Under the pieces are notes generated by a model that was given only the letters and a program-made list of their open reading frames with translations, ran no database searches and was not told the DNA's origin. From Cardiobacterium sp963553325 (GTDB lineage Bacteria; Pseudomonadota; Gammaproteobacteria; Cardiobacteriales; Cardiobacteriaceae), in NCBI GenBank assembly GCA_963553325.1, contig CAUVOF010000119.1, forward strand, positions 1 through 6,024: a stretch of DNA of 6,024 bases, given 5' to 3'. Numbering within the stretch: position 1 is the first letter of the stretch; each line of letters starts with the position of its first letter. The translations under genes and the position numbers were made by a program. Positions 1 to 5,310 of the stretch are shown here, piece after piece.

Positions 1-315
1 AATGAGTATATTCATAAGCAAGATGTTGATGAAACATTGTGTAAAACAATTCTTATAAAACTAGATTTTTCAAGAGAATTATTTGAAATGGATATGAAGA
101 ATTATAGTGATGGGCAAAAAAAGAAAATTTTAATTGCCGTCAGTTTGTCAAAGCCGGCTCATTTATTTGTTTGGGACGAACCCTTAAATTATATAGATGT
201 AATATCCAGAATACAGATTGAGGAAGTCATAAGGGAAGCAAAGCCTACACTTATATTTGTGGAACACGATAAGCGATTTGTGGAAAATGTAGTCAATAAA
301 ATCATACAATTATAA
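1..315 (+). CDS. ABC-F ATPase, Lsa-like ribosomal protection protein (3' end only)
   Basis: The reading frame is open from the first base and ends at TAA 313-315, so these are the last 104 residues of a gene that begins left of the window. The piece carries the end of a second ABC ATPase domain: signature NYSDGQKKK (replacing LSGGQ), Walker B HLFVWDEPLNYID, and the switch histidine in FVEHD. There are no membrane helices. The sequence DEPLNYIDVISRIQIEE is characteristic, from memory, of the Lsa group of ABC-F proteins, about 500 residues long. These bind the ribosomal E site and displace lincosamides, pleuromutilins and streptogramin A. The exact member cannot be decided from this fragment, and a non-resistance ABC-F is possible. 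The gene is strongly AT-rich with A/T-ending codons, unlike everything to its right, which suggests Firmicute origin and transfer. It converges on the truncated oxidoreductase gene and is followed by a terminator. The TTG at 37 is an internal codon, not a start. Confidence 0.85.
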   Translation, partial: NEYIHKQDVDETLCKTILIKLDFSRELFEMDMKNYSDGQKKKILIAVSLSKPAHLFVWDEPLNYIDVISRIQIEEVIREAKPTLIFVEHDKRFVENVVNKIIQL

Positions 316-357
316 ATGAAATAAACCATTAAAGTTCAGAACAAGGCTAACACGGAA

Positions 358-391
358 ACAGTAAATCAGAAAAGGTTTACTGTTTTTTCTT
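358..391 (+). terminator. Intrinsic terminator of the ABC-F gene
   Basis: A perfect 8-bp stem, ACAGTAAA (358-365) with TTTACTGT (376-383), has a 10-base loop and is followed by a T-run to 391 (TTTTTCTT after the stem). Flanking A and T bases can extend the stem. It lies 42 bases after the ABC-F stop and has an AT-rich stem, as expected if it belongs to the same foreign segment. Confidence 0.8.
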
Positions 392-492
392 GGCCAAAAA
401 ACAGAAAGGGTAGGTTGGGTTGATAAACCCCAATATTTTTCGCCATGTCTAAGCCGTCTTCGTAGCGGGCTTTTGGGCAGGCGCGGGTGCTG
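392..492. other. Junction between AT-rich foreign DNA and GC-rich host DNA
   Basis: Base composition changes within this stretch. Up to about 445 it is A/T-rich; from about 450 it is G/C-rich, matching the rest of the window. A small inverted repeat, GGGTT (417-421) and AACCC (426-430) with loop GATA, is followed by CAATATTTTT and could be a weak second plus-strand terminator. No transposase, integrase site or clear target duplication is visible, so the exact breakpoint cannot be fixed; the outer limits are roughly 440 and 492. On the minus strand a 26-codon ATG frame starts in this stretch, at 445, and ends near 368, but it has no recognisable product. Confidence 0.5.
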
Positions 493-680
493 GCCGCCTT
501 GCAGGGTGCGCAGCACGCCGGGGATGCGGTAGATGCCGTGCGAGCGGCAGGCGTCGCCTTCGGCGCGGACTATCACTCTGGCAAGGGCGGCGGCGTGTGG
601 CGCGGCCAGGCCGCCGCTTTCCAGCACGCCGCTGACCAGCGTTTGTAATTCTGGGTAACTGAGGTATGTCGTCATAAACG

Positions 681-685
681 CTCCT
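681..685 (-). promoter_or_regulatory. Ribosome binding site of the truncated oxidoreductase gene
   Basis: The minus strand reads AGGAG five bases before the ATG at 673-675. This fixes the start and shows that the gene's translation signal is intact although the coding region is broken. Confidence 0.6.
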
Positions 686-724
686 GGGTTTTGGGGGAAT
701 CTGGCGCCGAGCCGGCGCTGGGTG

Positions 725-730
725 AGTATA
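725..730 (-). promoter_or_regulatory. Possible -10 element for the truncated oxidoreductase gene
   Basis: The minus strand has TATACT, close to the sigma-70 TATAAT consensus, 49 bases before the start codon and downstream of the suf terminator. The hexamer 17 bases further upstream (GTATGA) is a poor -35. A perfect TTGACA (768-773) exists but is too far away to pair with it, and pairs only with a weaker TATGAG at a short spacing. Weak evidence overall. Confidence 0.3.
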
Positions 731-780
731 GCCTGCCATCGCAAGCCTCATACGATGTTGCGTCGTCTGTCAATCGGCCA

Positions 781-805
781 TAAAAAACCCGCCAAGCGGC
801 GGGTC
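781..805 (-). terminator. Intrinsic terminator at the end of the suf operon
   Basis: On the minus strand, CCCGCC and GGCGGG form a perfect GC-rich 6-bp stem (798-803 with 788-793) around a four-base loop, followed directly by six T residues (782-787). It lies 7 bases after the sufT stop codon and marks the end of the sufB-to-sufT transcript. Confidence 0.93.
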
Positions 806-812
806 GTTGTTT

Positions 813-1193
813 TCAAATCATGTTCAGCTCGATTTTGGCGCGCAGGCTCATCATTTCCATGCCCCAGGGCGGGTCCCATTCCATGTGGACTTCGCATTCG
901 AGCACGCCATCGACCGCTTCGACCGCGTCTTTGACCCAGTCGGGCATGACGCCTGCCACCGGGCAACCGGGCGCGGTCAGGGTCATGTGGATGTCGATTT
1001 TGCCGGTTTTTTTGTTGTATAGCAGCGCGTAGATGAGGCCGAGTTCGTAGATATCGACCGGGATTTCCGGGTCATAGACGCCTTTTAGCGCGAGGATGAC
1101 GTCTTTTTCGACCGGCGAGAGACCGGGGTCTTCCGGGTCTTTGTTGTAGGGGACGGTTTCCGGGTCGTAGGGCATGTCGGCATCGCTTGTCAT
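813..1193 (-). CDS. sufT: SufT, MIP18/DUF59-family iron-sulfur cluster maturation protein
   Basis: A 126-residue cytoplasmic protein of the MIP18/DUF59 family. Seen in the sequence: DPEIPVDIYELGLIY at about 41-55, TLTAPGCP at 71-78 with the conserved cysteine (C77), and the carboxy-terminal WDPPWGMEMMS block at 106-116, typical of the SufT subgroup encoded with suf genes. SufT is known to assist maturation of Fe-S proteins under high demand and is not part of the SufBCD scaffold. The ATG at 1191-1193 is chosen because AAAAGGA lies six bases upstream and the domain begins soon after. An upstream in-frame ATG (1271) would add 26 low-complexity residues with no SD and would run through the intergenic repeat. 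It is the last suf gene, 114 bases after sufU, and is followed by a strong terminator. Confidence 0.9.
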   Translation of the reverse strand: MTSDADMPYDPETVPYNKDPEDPGLSPVEKDVILALKGVYDPEIPVDIYELGLIYALLYNKKTGKIDIHMTLTAPGCPVAGVMPDWVKDAVEAVDGVLECEVHMEWDPPWGMEMMSLRAKIELNMI

Positions 1194-1199
1194 TGGCTG

Positions 1200-1206
1200 T
1201 CCTTTT
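1200..1206 (-). promoter_or_regulatory. Ribosome binding site deciding the sufT start
   Basis: The minus strand reads AAAAGGA, ending six bases before the ATG at 1191-1193. It supports this start over the in-frame ATG 78 bases upstream. Confidence 0.65.
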
Positions 1207-1237
1207 GGGTTTTGCTGTTTGTCATCAGTGTGGTGGT

Positions 1238-1305
1238 TTTTGTCGCTTGGCGGCGTGTTCGCTGCCCCCACCCCTGCCCCTCCCCCACGGGGGTAGGGGT
1301 AATGG
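1238..1305 (-). repeat. C/G-rich intergenic repeat, copy A (between sufU and sufT)
   Basis: This shares with 5870-5933 a left part beginning TTTGTCGCT (plus strand), an almost identical GCTGCCCCCACCCC block, and a right end with a G-run and AATGG. The centre, CCCCC ACG GGGGT, is an inverted repeat, so the transcript can fold into a GC-rich hairpin beginning just after the sufU stop. There is no following T-run, so it is not a standard terminator. It may reduce read-through into sufT or protect the 3' end of the upstream message; both are inference. Confidence 0.65.
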
Positions 1306-1307
1306 TG

Positions 1308-1748
1308 TTATTCGGTCTTCGCCGCGCTTTGTCCGTGCAGGGCGGCGTCGAGGGTGTGCCAGGCGAGGGTGGCGCATTTGACGCGCGAGGGGTATTCGCG
1401 CACGCCTGCCAGTACTTTCAGTTTGCCGACGCTGTCCGGGATGGGGTCCTGGGTGGTGGCGATGTGGTGGAAGTCGTTGTAGAGCCTGGCAAATTCTTCC
1501 ACGGTTTTGCCGCGGGCGAGGTCGGTCATCAGCGAGGCGCTCGCCTTGGAGATGGCGCAGCCGTCGCCGACGAAGCTGATGTCGGCGAGTTGGTCGCCGT
1601 CCATGCGCACATAGACTTTGAGGTTGTCGCCGCAGAGCGGGTTGTGGCCGGTGGCGCTGTGGTCGCAGGGGTCGAGCGCGTGGAAGTGGCGCGGGTGTTT
1701 GCTGTGGTCGAGGATGACTTCTTGGTAGAGGGTTTTGAGGTCGTTCAT
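1308..1748 (-). CDS. sufU: SufU, zinc-dependent sulfurtransferase partner of SufS
   Basis: A 146-residue protein of the IscU/SufU fold. SufU accepts persulfide sulfur from the cysteine desulfurase SufS and passes it on to the SufBCD scaffold; it binds zinc rather than acting as a cluster scaffold. The ligands are visible: C39 and D41 in GHNPLCGD, C64 in GDGCAISKAS, and C125 in RVKCATLAW. The long spacer between C64 and C125 contains the ~20-residue insertion that separates SufU from IscU, and the IscU LPPVK motif is absent. The start overlaps the sufS stop by four bases (ATGA), so translation is probably coupled and a 1:1 partnership is likely. No sufE-like gene is in the window, consistent with SufU doing that job here. 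Distinction from a Nif/Isc-type scaffold is confident on motif grounds. Confidence 0.93.
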   Translation of the reverse strand: MNDLKTLYQEVILDHSKHPRHFHALDPCDHSATGHNPLCGDNLKVYVRMDGDQLADISFVGDGCAISKASASLMTDLARGKTVEEFARLYNDFHHIATTQDPIPDSVGKLKVLAGVREYPSRVKCATLAWHTLDAALHGQSAAKTE

Positions 1749-2941
1749 GTGAAGAGTTCCTGGGTGGCGCGCACGGCGGCGACAAGGCGGTTGATGTCGT
1801 CGTGGTCGTTGTAGGCGGCGAAGGAGGCGCGGATGGTCGCCGGCACACCAAAGCGGCGCATGACGGGTTCGGCGCAGTGTTGGCCGACGCGCACCGCGAC
1901 GCCGTGCTGGTCGAGCACGGTGCCCGCGTCGTGCGGGTGGATGCCGTCCAGGGTAAAGGAGATGACTGCCGCTTTGTGCGGCGCGGTGCCGATGATGCGC
2001 AGGCCGGGCAGTTCGCGTAGTGCTTGTTCGGCGGCGGCGCGCAGGGTTTCTTCGTAGGCGCCGAGTTTGGCGACGCCTTTGCTGGCAAGCCAGTCCAGCG
2101 CGGCGCCGAGGCCGATGACTTCGACGATGGGCGGTGTGCCTGCCTCGAATTTGGCGGGCGGGGCGGCGTAGAGGGTGCGCTCGAAGCTGACGCTCAGGAT
2201 CATGTCGCCGCCGCTTTGGTAGGGCGGCATGGCGTCAAGCAGGTCGTAGCGTCCGTAGAGGACGCCGACGCCGGTCGGGCCGTAGTGTTTGTGCGCGGAG
2301 AAGGCGAGGAAGTCGCAGCCCAGCGCTTGTACGTCCACCGGCATATGGGCGACGGCTTGTGCGGCATCGACGACGGTAATGATGTCGCGCGCTTTGGCGC
2401 GGGCGATGAGCGGCGCGAGGTCGTTGATGCTGCCGAGGGCGTTGGAGACGAGCGCGGCGGAAAATATTTTGACGCCGTCGAGCAGGTCGTCGAAGCGGCT
2501 GCTGTCGAGCGCGCCGTCGTCGTCGATGGGCAGGACGGCGAGGTCGGCGCCGAAGCGCTGGCAGGCGCGCTGCCACGGCACGATGTTGGCGTGGTGTTCG
2601 AGCGCGGTGAGCAGCACGCGGTCGCCCGGTTTGAGGACGAGTTCGCCGAGGGAACTCGCCAGCAGGTTGAGTGCTTCGGTGGTGCCTTTGGTGAAGATGA
2701 TTTCTTCGGCGCGCGCGGCGTTGATAAAGCGGGCGACTTGGGCGCGCACGGCGTCGTAGCGGGCGCTGAGTTGTTGCGAGAGGTGATGCACGCCACGGTG
2801 GATGTTGCTGTAGTGGTGGCGGTAGCAGTCGTCCATCGCTTCGATGACGGCGAGCGGTTTTTGGGTGCTGGCGGCGTTGTCGAGGTAGGTCAGCGGTTTG
2901 CCGTTCACCGGCTGGTCGAAGATGGGAAATTCGTTTTTCAT
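1745..2941 (-). CDS. sufS: SufS, cysteine desulfurase (group II)
   Basis: A 398-residue PLP enzyme that removes sulfur from L-cysteine to give alanine and an enzyme-bound persulfide. Visible landmarks: DNAASTQKP (21-29), GTTEALN (86-92), LEHHANIVPWQ (114-124) with the PLP-stacking histidine, VDAAQ (191-195) contacting the pyridine ring, the PLP lysine K218 in AFSAHKHYGPTG, and the catalytic C356 in RVGQHCAEP. The RxGxHCA form and the short loop around it mark group II SufS-type enzymes rather than IscS/NifS. H337, in HPHD 19 residues before the catalytic cysteine, corresponds by spacing to the histidine of SufU-dependent Bacillus SufS that engages SufU zinc. Length is normal for the family (about 400-410). 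The gene overlaps sufD and sufU by four bases each (ATGA), pointing to coupled translation. Cytoplasmic. Confidence 0.96.
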   Translation of the reverse strand: MKNEFPIFDQPVNGKPLTYLDNAASTQKPLAVIEAMDDCYRHHYSNIHRGVHHLSQQLSARYDAVRAQVARFINAARAEEIIFTKGTTEALNLLASSLGELVLKPGDRVLLTALEHHANIVPWQRACQRFGADLAVLPIDDDGALDSSRFDDLLDGVKIFSAALVSNALGSINDLAPLIARAKARDIITVVDAAQAVAHMPVDVQALGCDFLAFSAHKHYGPTGVGVLYGRYDLLDAMPPYQSGGDMILSVSFERTLYAAPPAKFEAGTPPIVEVIGLGAALDWLASKGVAKLGAYEETLRAAAEQALRELPGLRIIGTAPHKAAVISFTLDGIHPHDAGTVLDQHGVAVRVGQHCAEPVMRRFGVPATIRASFAAYNDHDDINRLVAAVRATQELFT

Positions 2942-4077
2942 GCGGCCTCACTGTCGTTGTCGTCGCCGAGCCAGACGGCGCTGATGGTTTGGTGCACGGC
3001 TTCCGCCAGCGCTTCGTGCTCTACGACGACGGCTTCGTGGAGGAAGCTCAAGATGAGCATTTTCCGCGCCGCTTCGAGGCTGATGCCGCGCGAGCGCAGG
3101 TAGAACAGGGCTTCTTCGTCGACTTTGCCGGTGGTGGAGCCGTGCGCGCACTGGACGTCGTCGGCGTAGATTTCCAGGCGCGGCACGCTGTGCGAACGGG
3201 CGCTGTCGGCAAGGAGGATGTAGCGGCTGTCCTGGCGCGCGTCGGTTTTTTGTGCGCCGTGCGCGACGTAAATCATGCCGTCGAAGATGCCCTGCGCGCT
3301 GCCGTCGAGCGCGCCGCGCACGCGCTGGTGGCTTTCGCTGTTTTCGGTGAGGTGGCGCACGTTCAGGTGGTAGTCGCCGATTTGGCTGCCTGCGAGCAGT
3401 TGTACGCCGCCGAAGGCGAAGTGGGTGCCTTCGCCGTGCAGTTCGCTGTGGACGTCGAGGCGCAGCAGGTCGCCGCCCGCTTGCAGGGCGTTGAGGCGGA
3501 CGCGGCTGTTGTTCGCCTGTTGCACGGCGGCTTGTGCGACTTGCGCGGTGCCGCTCTCGCCATGAAACCACAGGGCGATGTCTATTTGTGCGCCGTCTTC
3601 AGCATTGACGGTGATGACCGGCAGTTGTGCGCCGTGGCGGCTGGCGCGGTAGTCTATCCAGAAGGCGCTGCGGCTGTTTTTGCCCGCACGGATGTGGATG
3701 CGCGAGGTTTGCAGGCGGCGCGCGGCGAGGTCGATGTTGAGCGCGGCGATGTCGGCGCAGTCAGCACCGTCGGGGACGGTGAGCAGCAGCGCGTCGGGCA
3801 GGAGCGCGAGGTTCAACGCGGCGAAGGCGGCGTCGTCCAGCGCCAGCAGGGCACGGTCGGCCTCGGTAAAGGTGCCGAAGTCTTCGCCGATGGCATCGGG
3901 CAGGTCAAATTGGTAGTCGGCGCCTTCGATGCGGCGCGCGTCATCGCGCAAGGCATCGAGCGGCGTCCAGCGCCAGGTTTCGCGGCGGCGCAGGTCGCCC
4001 ATTTCCTGCCAGCGGGTGAAGGCTTCTTGTTGTAGCGCGCCTTCGGCGGCGCGGATGTCCGGGAAGAAGCCGCTCAT
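2938..4077 (-). CDS. sufD: SufD, Fe-S cluster scaffold subunit
   Basis: A 379-residue member of the SufB/SufD beta-helix family, slightly shorter than the enterobacterial SufD (about 420). The diagnostic C-terminal part is complete: RQDSRYILLADSARSHS (281-297), LEIYADDVQCAHGSTTGKVD (301-320), EEALFYLRSRGIS (321-333). H312 in CAHGSTTG corresponds by motif to the histidine of E. coli SufD at the SufB-SufD interface, where the nascent cluster forms. The N-terminal half is more divergent, as is usual in SufD. SufD pairs with SufB and is driven by SufC dimerisation. The start ATG shares one base with the sufC stop (TGATG) and GGAG lies just upstream; the end overlaps sufS by four bases. SufB is excluded because SufB is longer and its C-terminus is found at the right edge of the window. 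Confidence 0.94.
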   Translation of the reverse strand: MSGFFPDIRAAEGALQQEAFTRWQEMGDLRRRETWRWTPLDALRDDARRIEGADYQFDLPDAIGEDFGTFTEADRALLALDDAAFAALNLALLPDALLLTVPDGADCADIAALNIDLAARRLQTSRIHIRAGKNSRSAFWIDYRASRHGAQLPVITVNAEDGAQIDIALWFHGESGTAQVAQAAVQQANNSRVRLNALQAGGDLLRLDVHSELHGEGTHFAFGGVQLLAGSQIGDYHLNVRHLTENSESHQRVRGALDGSAQGIFDGMIYVAHGAQKTDARQDSRYILLADSARSHSVPRLEIYADDVQCAHGSTTGKVDEEALFYLRSRGISLEAARKMLILSFLHEAVVVEHEALAEAVHQTISAVWLGDDNDSEAA

Positions 4078-4847
4078 CAGGCGCTCCGGGCGGCGCCGGT
4101 TTCTTCGCCGCGGAAGTCGGCATAGCCTTTTTCTTCCAGTTGCAGCGCCAGGGTTTTGTCGCCGCTTTCGACGATTTCGCCATTGACCAGCACGTGTACG
4201 TAGTCCGGCACGATGTAGTCGAGCAGGCGCTGGTAGTGGGTGATGACCATGAAGCTGCGCTTGGCGTCGCGCAGGGCGTTCACGCCTTCGGAGACGACGC
4301 GCAGGGCGTCGATGTCGAGGCCGGAATCGGTTTCGTCCAGCACCGCCAGACGCGGCTCAAGTACGGCCATTTGCATGATTTCGTTGCGTTTCTTCTCGCC
4401 GCCGGAGAAACCGACATTGACCGCGCGCGAGAGGAAGCTGTCGTGCATTTTCACGCTTTTCATACGGCTCTGGAGCAGGTCGTAGAATTCCATCGCGTCC
4501 ATCTCGCCTTTGCCTTCGTAGGCGCGTTTGGCATTGACCGCTGCTTTGAGGAAGTAGAGGTTGCTGACGCCGGGGATTTCCACCGGGTACTGGAAGGCGA
4601 GGAAGATGCCGGCGCAGGCGCGCTCGTCCGGCTCCATTTCCAGCAAATCCTTGCCGTCGTAGCTGATGCTGCCTTCGGTGATGACGTAGCCCTCGCGCCC
4701 GGCGATGACGTTCGCCAGCGTCGATTTGCCGGAGCCGTTCGGCCCCATGATGGCGTGCACTTCGCCCGCGCCGATGCGCAGATTGACGCCGTTCAGGATT
4801 TTTTTGCCGTCTTCGGTGGCAACGTGCAGGTTGTGGATTTCTAGCAT
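4077..4847 (-). CDS. sufC: SufC, ATPase of the SufBCD complex
   Basis: A 256-residue soluble ABC-type ATPase, close to the usual ~250. It hydrolyses ATP to reshape the SufB-SufD scaffold during cluster assembly. Seen in order: Walker A GPNGSGKST (35-43), Q-loop glutamine in FQYPVEIPGVSN (Q86), signature FSGGEKKRNE (147-156), Walker B LAVLDETDSGLDID (168-180) with the SufC-specific DETDSGLD wording, and switch histidine in THYQ (H204). There is no membrane domain, unlike a transporter. The start MLEIHNL is chosen because AAGGAAA lies five bases upstream (4853-4859). A longer frame from 4967 would add 40 residues that merely translate the palindromic repeat and the end of the upstream gene. It begins 67 bases after the emrE-like gene and is not adjacent to sufB, which is unusual. 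It overlaps sufD by one base. Confidence 0.96.
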   Translation of the reverse strand: MLEIHNLHVATEDGKKILNGVNLRIGAGEVHAIMGPNGSGKSTLANVIAGREGYVITEGSISYDGKDLLEMEPDERACAGIFLAFQYPVEIPGVSNLYFLKAAVNAKRAYEGKGEMDAMEFYDLLQSRMKSVKMHDSFLSRAVNVGFSGGEKKRNEIMQMAVLEPRLAVLDETDSGLDIDALRVVSEGVNALRDAKRSFMVITHYQRLLDYIVPDYVHVLVNGEIVESGDKTLALQLEEKGYADFRGEETGAARSA

Positions 4848-4852
4848 GGGTG

Positions 4853-4859
4853 TTTCCTT
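4853..4859 (-). promoter_or_regulatory. Ribosome binding site deciding the sufC start
   Basis: The minus strand reads AAGGAAA, ending five bases before the ATG at 4845-4847. It is the clearest SD in the right half; the two inserted upstream genes have none as good. Confidence 0.65.
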
Positions 4860-4878
4860 GTTTTGATTTTGAAGCGGG

Positions 4879-4916
4879 TTTACATACACCTGAGCGCTCA
4901 GGGTGTATGTATATTT
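4879..4916 (-). repeat. Palindromic intergenic repeat, copy 1 (emrE-like gene to sufC)
   Basis: Outer arms TACATACACC (4881-4890) and GGTGTATGTA (4902-4911) are exact reverse complements, enclosing the perfect palindrome TGAGCGCTCA and one extra G. The whole can fold into a long hairpin with a single bulge. It shares the outer arms and 38-base length, without gaps, with copies 2 and 3. It overlaps the last two bases of the stop codon of the emrE-like gene and ends 31 bases upstream of the sufC ATG. No T-run follows on the transcribed strand, so it is not a classical terminator. Confidence 0.75.
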
Positions 4917-5244
4917 AGTGAGAGACGGTTTTCGAGAAGAGGTTGATGACCGCCACGCCGGCGACAATCAGCGCAATGCCAAGCACGGCGGGCGGGTCGA
5001 GTTTCTGCCCCAGCGCGAGGCCAATGAGGGCAATCAGCACGATGCCGCAGCCCGACCAGATGGCGTACACCATGCCGACCGGAATGCTACGGAAGGCGAG
5101 CGCGACGAAGTAGAAGCAGACGGCATAAAGGGCGAGCGAAGCGGCGGCGGGCAGCCATTTGCTGAAGCCGTCGCTGATTTTGAGCAGGGTAGTGGCGATG
5201 ACTTCGAGAATGATGGCGAGGGTAAGGGAGAGCCAGGGGTTCAT
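4915..5244 (-). CDS. emrE: EmrE-type small multidrug resistance (SMR) transporter
   Basis: A 109-residue inner-membrane protein with four predicted helices (about 4-21, 32-50, 58-76, 86-104), the size and layout of SMR proteins. These work as antiparallel dimers, exchanging protons for cationic drugs and quaternary ammonium compounds. Residues essential in E. coli EmrE occur at identical numbers: E14 in LEVIATTLLK, Y40, Y60 and W63 in YAIWSGCGIVLI; the ends MNPW and INLFSK also match. This supports a drug-exporting Qac/EmrE type rather than the Gdx/SugE guanidinium exporters. The gene lies between sufB and sufC on the same strand, without a clear Shine-Dalgarno sequence before its ATG. Palindromic repeats lie 23 bases upstream of its start and across its stop. 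Composition is close to that of the suf genes. Any link to Fe-S assembly is not evident. Confidence 0.92.
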   Translation of the reverse strand: MNPWLSLTLAIILEVIATTLLKISDGFSKWLPAAASLALYAVCFYFVALAFRSIPVGMVYAIWSGCGIVLIALIGLALGQKLDPPAVLGIALIVAGVAVINLFSKTVSH

Positions 5245-5267
5245 GTGGATTCGTGGTTTGGTAGTGT

Positions 5268-5305
5268 TTTACGTACAGGGTAGCGACTAAGGTATATGTA
5301 TATTT
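5268..5305 (-). repeat. Palindromic intergenic repeat, copy 2 (membrane-protein gene to emrE-like gene)
   Basis: Aligns without gaps over 38 bases with copies 1 and 3. Plus strand: left arm TTTACGTACA, core GGGTAGCGACTAAGG, right arm TATATGTATATTT. The arms are decayed relative to copy 3 (several mismatches), but TAG CGA CTA in the centre is still self-complementary. It sits 23 bases upstream of the emrE-like ATG and 5 bases beyond the stop of the membrane-protein gene. Confidence 0.7.
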
Positions 5306-5310
5306 GAGCC

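Larger units (their letters stand above)
310..675 (-). pseudogene. Truncated Ldh2/malate-dehydrogenase-family oxidoreductase (N-terminal fragment)
   Basis: The first ~61 residues look like the N-terminus of the Ldh2/MDH2-type NAD(P)-dependent oxidoreductases, a family including ureidoglycolate, 2,3-diketogulonate and delta-1-piperideine-2-carboxylate reductases, normally about 330-350 residues long. The visible features are LSYPELQTLV, a hydrophobic Ala-rich helix, and AEGDACRSHGIYRIPG (about residues 38-53), matching the family's SHG(x)xR(x)P substrate-binding motif. ATG at 673-675 is chosen because AGGAG lies five bases upstream. After LRTLQGG (codons to about 493) family resemblance ends; the frame continues through arginine-rich and then AT-rich sequence to TAA at 310-312, passing through the ABC-F terminator. 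The whole nucleotide-binding core is missing, so the product cannot be active. The substrate of the ancestral enzyme is not determinable. Truncation is probably due to insertion of the neighbouring foreign DNA. Confidence 0.65.

Noticed and set aside
417..450. Neisseria-type DNA uptake sequence near AAGCCGTCTTCG
   Set aside because: It only matches GCCGTCT and lacks the rest of GCCGTCTGAA; no full copy was seen in the window, so it gives no taxonomic evidence.
1194..1271. 26-residue N-terminal extension of SufT
   Set aside because: It reads through the C/G-rich repeat, has no RBS, and the ATG at 1191-1193 is preceded by AAAAGGA.
1225..2088. 287-codon minus-strand frame overlapping sufU and sufS
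   Set aside because: It is out of frame with both proven genes and its product is proline/arginine-rich low complexity typical of a GC-rich shadow.
2024..3103. Long open frame (359 codons) on the plus strand
   Set aside because: It lies opposite sufS and the start of sufD, which are identified by active-site motifs. Its valine/glycine/alanine-rich product is the usual antisense artefact of GC-rich codons.
2989..4035. Long open frame (348 codons) on the plus strand opposite sufD
   Set aside because: The SufD motifs on the minus strand are unambiguous; the antisense product has no recognisable domain and no RBS.
4140..4844. Open frame of 234 codons on the plus strand opposite sufC
   Set aside because: Walker A, signature and Walker B on the minus strand prove sufC; this is a shadow.
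4848..4967. 40-residue N-terminal extension of SufC
   Set aside because: It would translate the palindromic repeat and overlap the emrE-like gene. The internal ATG at 4845-4847 has a good RBS and gives the family's normal start and length.
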